Shown piece by piece: positions 56,301-64,000 of a DNA stretch of 64,000 nt (within the stretch, counting starts at the first letter, position 1; every line of letters begins with the position of its first letter). Origin of the DNA: Pyrrhoderma lamaoense (Eukaryota; Basidiomycota; Agaricomycetes; Hymenochaetales; Hymenochaetaceae); assembly GCA_002794735.1 (NCBI GenBank), contig NBAZ01000025.1:154848-218847 (forward strand), in the 5' to 3' direction. A model generated the notes under the pieces. The model ran no database searches and had not been told where the DNA came from. It saw nothing but the letters and a program-made list of their open reading frames with translations. Both the position numbers and the translations under genes were made by a program.

Positions 56301-59300
56301 CTTAGCAAAAGAGAAGATTGCTGAATGGTTAGGCGGAACGTGCGTAAAAAACTCCCTTATACTCCTTTCCCTTTTCTACCTTTTTTTTGCTATCTTTTGC
56401 GTTTAGAGTGTGTGATAACGAAAGAATTGTTCTTGGGTTTCTTCCTTTCCCCGTCTTTTTTTTGTTTACAGTGGTTTAGTAAGGAAGGTTGCGTTAAGGT
56501 ACTATATGGATTACTTCGATTTCGCTGGACTTAGGCTCGATGTTGCGTTTCGCCGAATGTGTGCGAAACTTTATCTCAAGGCAGAGACACAACAGGTTGA
56601 TCGTATCTTGGAAGCATTCAGCCGTCGTTACTGGGAGACGAATTCGACAACCGTGTATGGGAGTGCAAGTGAGTAGACACATGTGGTACACTGGGATGTT
56701 AATTTATATACTTTTTCCCTTTTAGGTGTCGTCCATGCTGTTTCATACTCTTTGTTGCTTCTGAATACCGATCTTCATGTTGCTGAGTTGGCGTCTCGCA
56801 TGTCAAGAAGCCAGTTCGTGCGTAACACGCTAACTGCCATTCAAATGCAAATAAGACCTAATGGTGCGTCCACACCGGAGCTGACCCATGACGATGGAAG
56901 TAGTATTCGAGGCTTGGGTTCAGATGGTAGCGAATCCGGGGCAAACACGGTCAGAAGTAGAGATCAACGGAGCGGAAGTGTGACGAGTTGGAATAGTGTC
57001 TCACGAGAATTTGTAAACACTCCGGCAACGACTCCGAATAGCGGAACGTCGCAAACACAGTTGAATGAATGTAGCCCCTCGGTTCAAGAGTCAAAGTCAA
57101 AGAATTCAAGTACACCTTCCGTTGTTTACAACCGGAACTTTGAAAGTGAAATGGAAAACTTGTTAAAGGTGTGTAAATATCGAATTTTCTTTCTTTAGGG
57201 TTGAGATTTATCTCGTATTTCTCTCTTTTTCCTTTTTTTTGTGAACCTTTTTTTTTAAATCTTGGCACTGACATAATGCTTCTGTTACCTCTGCCTGAAA
57301 AAGGAAATGTATACGGCAATTAAGAGCCAACAGATATTGCAGCCGGTTAGCCACCATTCATTGGAGCGTTCTTCGACATCCTCTGGTCCTGCACTTCATC
57401 TCATGCGAAATGGTAGCCGTCGCGGGCAGAACGACCGAGTCTCCAATCTTAAGCGCGGGAGTATGCGGGGTATCCAATCACTGTTTTCACCTCACAGTCC
57501 ATATGGAAACACTGGAAGTCTTGACGGACGCAGTAGTCCTGCCCGAGTTTTACAAACTCGACTCATGAAGTTGGCATTAATGTAAGTTCATGCCCCGCAT
57601 GCTGAAATTTATGGGGTACAATTGTGCTAACCTTATTCACTTTCTTCATTTTTTTTCACTCTTCTCTTTTTCTGGGACTTCTTTTCCTTTCTTTTTTTTC
57701 TTTCCTTCTTCTTCTGCTTACTACTCAGAACCTTGCTTCTGCAAGTAGTCAGTTTTTACCTCCTACCTTAGGCTTTGCGTCAAATTTGTCTCACACTATT
57801 ATCCGCGAGACTCAAGAAGATGATATGCGAAGTATGAACAGTGATAATAGCGACTCGAGTAGTGTCAGTATTACGGATGAAGAACTCGCTCTATTGGGTG
57901 CACCTTGGGCAAAAGAAGGTATGCTATGCCGTAAGCATTACAATGAGTCTGCCGGCAAACGAGCGAAGTCAAAGAACTGGATGGACGTTTTCGTTGTCAT
58001 CCAGAAGGGTGAATTGAATATGTTTATTTTTGGAGCTGAAGGCGGGGGCGGTGCAACTATGGGTGTTGGAGGTGGGAACTGGCTTGTGAGTTCAAATTTA
58101 TTTCTTTTTAATGATTATAATTATTATACCCCCCCCCCTCTTCCTTCCTTCTCATGGTTTACTAAGAAGGACGGATGAGGCGATCTATTTTAGTAATGTA
58201 ACAAAATTTTTCTGACTATTTCGTTACTACCTTAGGCCAATGCACAACCAGTCGGGACAGTCACTTTGTCCCATTCGTTGGCTCACGCTTTACCTCCCCC
58301 CGGATATAGTCCGAGAAGACCTTATTGCTTCGTACTAACACTTTCTACTGGAGGTGTTTACTTCTTCCAAGCCGGGACTGAAGAGCTTGTCAACGAATGG
58401 GTTTCAACATGTAACTACTGGGCTGCAAGACTTAGTAAGGAACCCCTAGCTGGTGGTGTTTCTAACATGGAATACGGATGGAATCGAGTGCTTGACTTGG
58501 ACGAAGACAGACTTGGTTCTGAGTCTGGGGACGTTGGAGCTCGGAGGGATACAGATACGTTCAGCGTGCGAAGCGCTCGTAGTTGGCACAGTGTGAAGGA
58601 TCCGTTCTCACTGCGCTCAGCTAGTTCACCCTATCCGGACCGTGTTGTCATATACGACTGGAAGCCGCCTGTTCCCTCGAATATCCCTAGTACCCACGAC
58701 GAGGAAACTCAGCTTGAAGCACTCCAAAAGCACGCGGCATCTCTCAAAGCGGATCTTGATAGGCATAATGCACTCCGGACGCCGATGCAACAACTTGTGA
58801 GTTTTTTTTTCTACCAGTTCTTTTATTCTCTTCTTCGTTCGTTCTTTCTTATTAATTATATCCTTCTTGACTTTATCGTTGTTGGGTTACTGATTACAAA
58901 TCCTAATTTTTTTTCCGGCCTCTAACTCTTACTACAAAAAAAAACTATCCAAAAAATGTGTAAACTCAAAATAGTATGCACCACGGACGAATAATGCGAA
59001 CAAAGCAATGGCGAATTGGGAAAAGAAATCTCAGTACCTATTGACGGAGATTGTGAAATACGATTCGTACATTGATTCGTTGAAGTCGGGTATGCTGTTG
59101 AGGTTGAAGAAGAGGGGTGAGAAAGCTCTTGAGAAAGCACTGGGAACCATGAACGCAGATGATGATGAGAATGGTGGTACTGGTGGAAATTGTGGTAGTG
59201 GAAATGGTGGAGGGTCGGGTAAAAGATGGAAAGGATATCCTGGGGAAGAGACTATACCCGAAGGTGACGAACCACCTCCGACCCCTGGTTTGACTGTGCA

Positions 59301-59424
59301 GGCCTCTTTACAGGGCCGAAACTCCCGTTCGAGTTCTCATCATAGTTCTTCACGGAGGTCGAGTTCGCAGCATAGAAGGGAGAGTGCAGAAACGGAATCG
59401 GTATCGATCTCGGTGGAAGGTTGA
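53346..59424 (+). CDS. Sec7-PH ARF guanine nucleotide exchange factor (Syt1/Yel1-like), 5' end unresolved
   Basis: The family activates ARF GTPases at Golgi or plasma membrane. Exons: <53346-54862, 54935-55009, 55080-56339, 56472-56668, 56726-57168, 57304-57581, 57729-58085, 58236-58796 and 58975-59424, more than 1,700 aa. The N-terminal half is Ser/Gln-rich. The Sec7 domain starts near AVKCWTEDEDFLAKEKIAEW and runs through LVRKVALRYYMDYFDFAGLR, MCAKLYLKAETQQVDRILEA and VVHAVSYSLLLLNTDLHVAE to NLLKEMYTAIKS. About 90 Ser-rich residues are inserted before its last helices. A split PH domain follows (KEGMLCRKHYNESAGKRAKS ... YCFVLTLSTGGVYFFQAGTE), then a coiled coil. No ATG exists in the first open frame, which is closed by TAA at 53343, so an upstream exon is missing. 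Bases appear missing near 53750, 55405, 55785 and at the 57581 donor (ATG|GTAAGT). Confidence 0.88.
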
Positions 59425-61490
59425 TTATTTAAGGCACACCTCCAACCCCTTCCCCCTTTTTCGCGGTTCTTTCCCCCTTGTTCTTCCCGTTGCTTGTATA
59501 CGATATACACACATACGATACGATGCCTGATCAGGACTGGGTCCTGGTATTGTTTATTAACTTGTCCTCTTTTCCCTGTCTTCCTTTCCGTCGAATTATG
59601 TCTTGATCTTTTTTTTTTTTGAATACTCTTCTCTTCCTGCTTGATAAACGTCTTTTTTTTAATTATGGAGTTTTTATTCTTCCCTCTTGACTGATAATCT
59701 ACTTGTTTTTGTCAACTCTTATTTTACCCTTTTTCTTCACATTTTTAAAGTCTCTGTTCCGTATTTTTCTGTGACTTATTACTATGATCCATGGTTTACA
59801 TCCTTATCAACTCCATTTCACTCAGCACTTTTAATACCCTGTTTACTTTTAATATTCCCCTCACACTAAGTGCATGCCTTTTTTAATTTATACATACCGT
59901 TTTTCTTCTTTCTTATTCGCTTCTACTGTCAATATCTTCATTCTCATGCTGTTTTGCCTCACCATTAGCCTTTTTTATTATGGCATCTCTGATTGCATTC
60001 GTGCTACAGCTTCTGTTACGTTCAATTCTTTTCAAAAAAAGTTTGAACACTTCTCTTTTATCGTACCTCGTCCTTTTTTTTTTACCTTTAACTTAGACAT
60101 GACTTTTCCCTTTTTTTCTCTTGCTCTTCCTTCAAGATCCCTTCCCTAACCCTGCTACTGGAGTTGAAACTACTTATATACACATACATAAGTCATCGTT
60201 ACCATCCATTACATACATACATACAATACTCCTTGCATTATGCTTTTCCTTACTTCTCATAGTATGTCTCCTCTTACTCCTTACCTCTCAATCACTCTGC
60301 GCCTCTATGCTATACATCTGATTTTTCGTATCCCCTTTTTTATGTATGTGAACTCTTTTTTTTTTCGTCCATGTGTGCCTCTGTGTGTGTTGTGTGTGCT
60401 TCTTTGGAGAAGAGACAAAGAAGAAAGAATGACGGAGTCGAATGGAATTGAGTGCATTTCATTTTCTTCTTCTTTGGTTTCATCAGTTTATTGGTTTGGA
60501 TGATCATTTGTGGATACGGAAACACTTTTTACTTCTTCGTGCTTGTGTTTTGCTATAATCTGGATCTGGACTCAATTAATATTGACTAGTTATCGCGGAA
60601 TAAAGAGAGTTGTTGAGATGATGGCTATTTGTGGTCTTACGGTCGTTTCATGAACGTTCATAAGGATGTACTCACCTGCCACACCCATGTAAACGTGCAC
60701 ACTAACTACGGATGGTGTGATAAATGTATAGGTCAGCATAGGTCAGTACAGTCTCCTCTTCCATCCCTCCGTCTTTTGGCACGAACAAAACATGGGAATA
60801 AGGCGCTATCAAATCAGTAGTCGTGTAAAGGAACTAAACACAACATGAACAGCGATAGCTAAGAACAAGAACAACAATGTATCAAACATTACGCTGACAC
60901 TAAAGGCGCAATACAACAGAACAGGGATATATGAATGGAAGGTAAGGAAAAAAGTCAACAACACACAGAACACTGAACATGACAAAAGAATGTCATGCAT
61001 GTAGGTATGTGCAGAGCTGTAGGGTGAATGAGAAAGGTGAGGGTAAAAGGGGGGAGGGAATACGAGAGGGTACTATGAGGAAATATGATAGAGGAAAAGG
61101 AAAAGAGAAGGGGTTTGCCTTGAACCGGTGAGGCAGGACAGGGGGTATCTGCGACTTTGAGCACAGAACTAGACGGATAAAAAAGGAAGAGAGTATAATG
61201 GTTATATATAAATGAATAAGAACAGGAAACCCCGCTTGCGAGGTCTGGATTGGACATTCTGGACAGATGGGAAGTTGAATAGATAACATATTGGAGAAAA
61301 CTTGTATGAGTAAGGAGATAAAGGGAGGATACGACCTCGCTGGCAAGGTCAGCATATTATTGGGTGAAAGGATGATGTGGAAGAGACAACCGTATTTTCA
61401 AGCCTGAAATTTAAGATAGGGCGTAAGGGGGCAATGAACGGACCACAAGTCTCAAATTCTCTACTCAGTGTTCTCTCTTCTTTCTCCCTT
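59425..61490. other. Intergenic, T-rich
   Basis: Two kilobases lie between the stop of the Sec7 gene and the 3' end of the minus-strand secreted protein gene. The stretch is strongly T-rich on the plus strand up to about 60500. Several open frames are hydrophobic and compositional only. No gene is seen. Confidence 0.4.
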
Positions 61491-62959
61491 TCAGAAAGCG
61501 AGGTCATGAGCGCCATGGAAAGCGCGTTTGTTGTGCGAGCGCTTCTTCGAAGACGAGGTGGAAGTGCTCGTGCTACGGCGACGACGACAAGTTGTAGCAG
61601 TGGTTGAGGTTGTTGATTCAGTAGTCGAGGCAGTACCTTCGCAGCGTTGATTGCCACTGGGAGGGAAGAAGTACAAGAAGACGGAGAAGAATTAGATAAA
61701 AAGGCAGTCGGAGAAGAGGTTAATAAAGAAGTGAAGATAGTTGATGAAGTCGTAGGAGAGACATTAGGGGAAGACGTGAGTGAGGACGTAGGATGAGTGA
61801 CAGGAGAAGAGATGAAAGTTGCAGGTGTAGAAGTAGAAAGCGTAAGAGAGATGGAAGTGGTGTCAGGAAGGGCTTCGCGAGTGGTGACACCAGAGTTATT
61901 CGTACCTGTTACAGCTGGGGAAGTCGTTATGACAGTACCCTGAGTGGTTGTTGAAGTATGCGTAGTAGTGGATTGAGTCGAAGTACTTGACGACGATGTC
62001 GATGAGGAAGAGGAAGAGGAGGAGGAAGAGGAAGAAGAGGAAGAAGAGTCATCGCTGCTCCCATCTGTAAGATAAGAAAGCGAGTCAGCTACAGCCTCAG
62101 TGAATCCCGTAGCTGTTCCTCCGCAGAACGTGATGAGCAGGTTGACATTGTCGGCCTGGCATGCACGTTGGACTTGGTTATCGTCCGACACAAAGAATGC
62201 AGTACTGCAGTTGGCATCTGCACCTAAAGAAAGTGAGGATGATAGTTAGAAATGACTGCCAGGTGGCACGTAGATTGTTGAAACCCCTACAGTTTGCACC
62301 AAGACCATCACAGCTTCCATCTCCTCCATAGTACTGGAAGGATGCTTCGACATTGTATTCGTGCCTAATTAGGATAAAGAACGTAAGAATCATCCTGCCT
62401 GGTTAATATATATGATAGAAGCATACGTCGGGATAAGAGAGAGATCGGCACTGAAGAAAGTGAGGTCAGTTTACTAGACTTTGGCAATTTATTACACCCA
62501 ATTTCCCACCTTGATCCACACCCAGCACACTGAGGGTTGTTCATGTTCAACTCAACTAGAGTACAATACTCTCCATTGAGGAGACAATCACCTGTCTGAA
62601 GATAGCTAAACTGATATGAGACGTTGATTAATTGTGTAGGTCTATTGATACGCACGCTATTGCTGACTCAATGGCTCCGCTATTAGTATAGTCATCTCCA
62701 GAAGAAACGACCTCTCCTCCGACAAGGAGTTGGGGCTATGGAACCGAGTAAGTTCTTATCTCTTGTAGACTATTCCTACATTTAATGCGTAACATACAGT
62801 GCCTTTTCCACATCTATTATAAAAACTATTAGAAAGAAGAACTTTAGACGGAGAGAATAAGGATACGTACTTATTTTCAAACTTGATTGTATGAGATTCT
62901 GCATGGACCTGAGTCACTGAGAACAGCGCAAGAGCGAGCGTCACAAACGTGAAGGCCAT
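61491..62959 (-). CDS. Secreted Cys-rich protein with long Ser/Thr tail (basidiomycete glycopeptide-like)
   Basis: Six exons on the minus strand: about 62959-62871, a 16-nt exon encoding CGKGT near 62808, then about 62750-62655, 62595-62510, 62460-62437 and 62395-62285, and a last exon 62223-61491. A signal peptide is clear (MAFTFVTLALALFSVTQVHA). The mature N-terminal domain has regularly spaced Cys: KFENKCGKGT, LQTGDCLLNGEYCTLVELNM, NNPQCAGCGS, GDGSCDGLGANC, DANCSTAFFVSD and RACQADNVNLLITFCGG. It matches secreted basidiomycete proteins of unknown role. A Ser/Thr-rich, probably O-glycosylated tail follows. It ends in a basic segment with Lys-Arg pairs (KKRSHNKRAFHGAHDLAF) and has no GPI signal. 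One base is missing at the GGG near 61660 (TSSLP to SGNQRCEGTAS); as written the frame runs on to 61349. Confidence 0.82.
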
Positions 62960-63961
62960 ATCAGACAAAACAGTGAGCGTGAATGATAAAAGAATGTAAT
63001 TATGCTAGTGAAAGGGCGGCGGGAACACTGCAAAGGGAGGGGAAGTGGTGGTTGGAAGGAGAAAGATATTAATGGACCAGTTTTAAAATATTTTTTGCAA
63101 TCTCGCCCTCCGAATTAGCATTAAACAAGCATCAGCGCAGTTCAGGTGTAGCCGATCGGTCATATAATTTCATCTCTGATCCTTTTTTGGCCAACTCGGG
63201 TAACTCACGTAAGCAGCTTCTCATCATCTCTTTGCTCTTTTTTTCTACAAAAGCATCCTTGCGGCCGCCTCAGAACCTGGATTATGGTGATAGTGATCTG
63301 AAAAATTCTTGAAGGAAATGTCTGGCCTATGAAGCAGAAAGTGCCAAGCGGTTATGAACAATAACTACGATTAACTCCATTCATATTCTTTATCATTTCA
63401 AGGCCTATATCTCGCTGATCGTGCCTTTGTTCGTTGCCTCGGAATCACCGCTTCATGCCATAAATTACGATGGAGGTCAGTGCCTTTCTATCTCCCACCA
63501 ACAAGCATATACCCGGTCAGCATCGTCCGATCCTAACCAGGGTGGCTCATTTTTGCATCATCATCATCTGTCTGGGCTTTTATCCCTGGTTTCACCCTCT
63601 GTTTTGCTGTTTGAAACTGCAAATCCAGACATAAAAAGGCTTTATATACTCAAGTCAAAACGTCTAAAACGCATACAAAGTACGGTCTCTCCGTCTTTAC
63701 GGTACTGCTCATTTTCAGCAAAGTATCCTTACTTGTCCAACAATTGCATCCCTAGCAAAGTTTATGTAGACAATGCGAACTCTACCTGCGTATTCCTTAC
63801 GGCCTCGAATAAAGTTACGGGCTTGGTATCTCAAAAATGTCTTATAAATCTGAGAACTCAAAGTTATTAATCCACAATGAACTCTGGCCAATTCTCGAAA
63901 TACCCATTTTCACAAATTATAAACATACCGAACGACTGCTAACTCAGAACGTCGATCTCTC
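62960..63961. other. Promoter of the secreted-protein gene and unassigned sequence
   Basis: The first ~150 bp upstream of 62959 are the presumed promoter; no clear TATA box is seen. A 149-codon plus-strand frame at 63421-63870 starts with GTG only and has no domain. It may be chance or an exon of an unrecognised gene. Confidence 0.3.
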
Positions 63962-64000
63962 ATGTCAACGGGACGAGAAACAACAGGTAAATTCAAGTGT
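63962..64000 (+). CDS. Possible first exon of a gene that leaves the window
   Basis: An ATG at 63962 opens MSTGRETT and meets a GTAAAT donor at about 63987. This is the pattern seen in the short first exons elsewhere here. Too little sequence remains to judge. Confidence 0.2.
   Translation, partial: MSTGRETTGKFKC

Noticed and set aside
63421..63870. 149-codon ORF near the right edge
   Set aside because: It starts only with GTG and has no domain or splice context. Kept as unassigned sequence, not as a gene.

Overview
The window is nuclear DNA of a filamentous basidiomycete, most likely an AT-leaning Agaricomycete. The evidence is gene after gene split by many short GT-AG introns (about 45-80 nt, often with a CTAAC-like branch site), eukaryotic replication, telomere and RNA-processing genes, a GATA factor of the AreA type, a bifunctional thiamine enzyme of the fungal kind, a secreted Cys/Ser-rich protein of the type found in mushrooms, and a large disordered protein of a type I associate with basidiomycetes. 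I did not recognise any tRNA, rRNA or CRISPR array. Exons were assigned by hand from splice signals and reading frame.

Layout. 0-5 kb: the 5' part of a carboxymuconolactone-decarboxylase-like gene (minus), a beta-hydroxyacid dehydrogenase (plus), and a secreted endopolygalacturonase (plus). 5-8.4 kb: a Rap1-type telomere protein with a BRCT and three Myb-like modules (minus). 8.4-12.3 kb: about 3.9 kb with no convincing gene. 12.3-20.8 kb: CDC24 (Rho GEF), a phytanoyl-CoA dioxygenase family protein, and THI6 (minus). 21.3-25.6 kb: a large, mostly disordered protein with an Ulp1-like C-terminus (minus). 26.3-39.2 kb: a compact housekeeping block of CTF4, MTF1, a TAPT1/Emp65 membrane protein, an unknown 253-aa protein and YSH1/CPSF73. 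Several of these genes are head-to-head and share short promoters (225-700 bp). 39-53 kb: a low-complexity area with a giant AreA-like GATA factor, very pyrimidine-rich introns and flanks, and a 476-bp pogo-like MITE. 53-59.4 kb: a Sec7-PH ARF exchange factor. 61.5-63 kb: a secreted Cys-rich/Ser-rich protein (minus).

The main unexpected signal concerns the reading frames. In most of the longer conserved genes the correct frame can only be kept if single bases are assumed to be missing. I count roughly 20 sites in ten genes (the polygalacturonase, RAP1, CDC24, THI6, the Ulp1-like protein, CTF4, TAPT1, the GATA factor, the Sec7 protein and the secreted protein), plus probable lost splice-donor bases in three genes, one of them MTF1. 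Every one needs one extra base in the sense strand, and most lie in short homopolymers. No case of an extra base was found. Assembly or sequencing error is the simplest reading. Real pseudogenes would not explain hits in essential genes such as CDC24, while transcript-level correction (editing or frameshifting) is the exotic alternative. The dehydrogenase, the dioxygenase, YSH1 and the 253-aa gene are frame-perfect.

The genes are individually transcribed and do not form a pathway cluster. The functional themes are chromosome biology (RAP1, CTF4), polarity and membrane traffic (CDC24, Sec7 GEF, Emp65-like), gene expression (YSH1, MTF1, GATA factor) and metabolism (THI6, dehydrogenase, dioxygenase, polygalacturonase).
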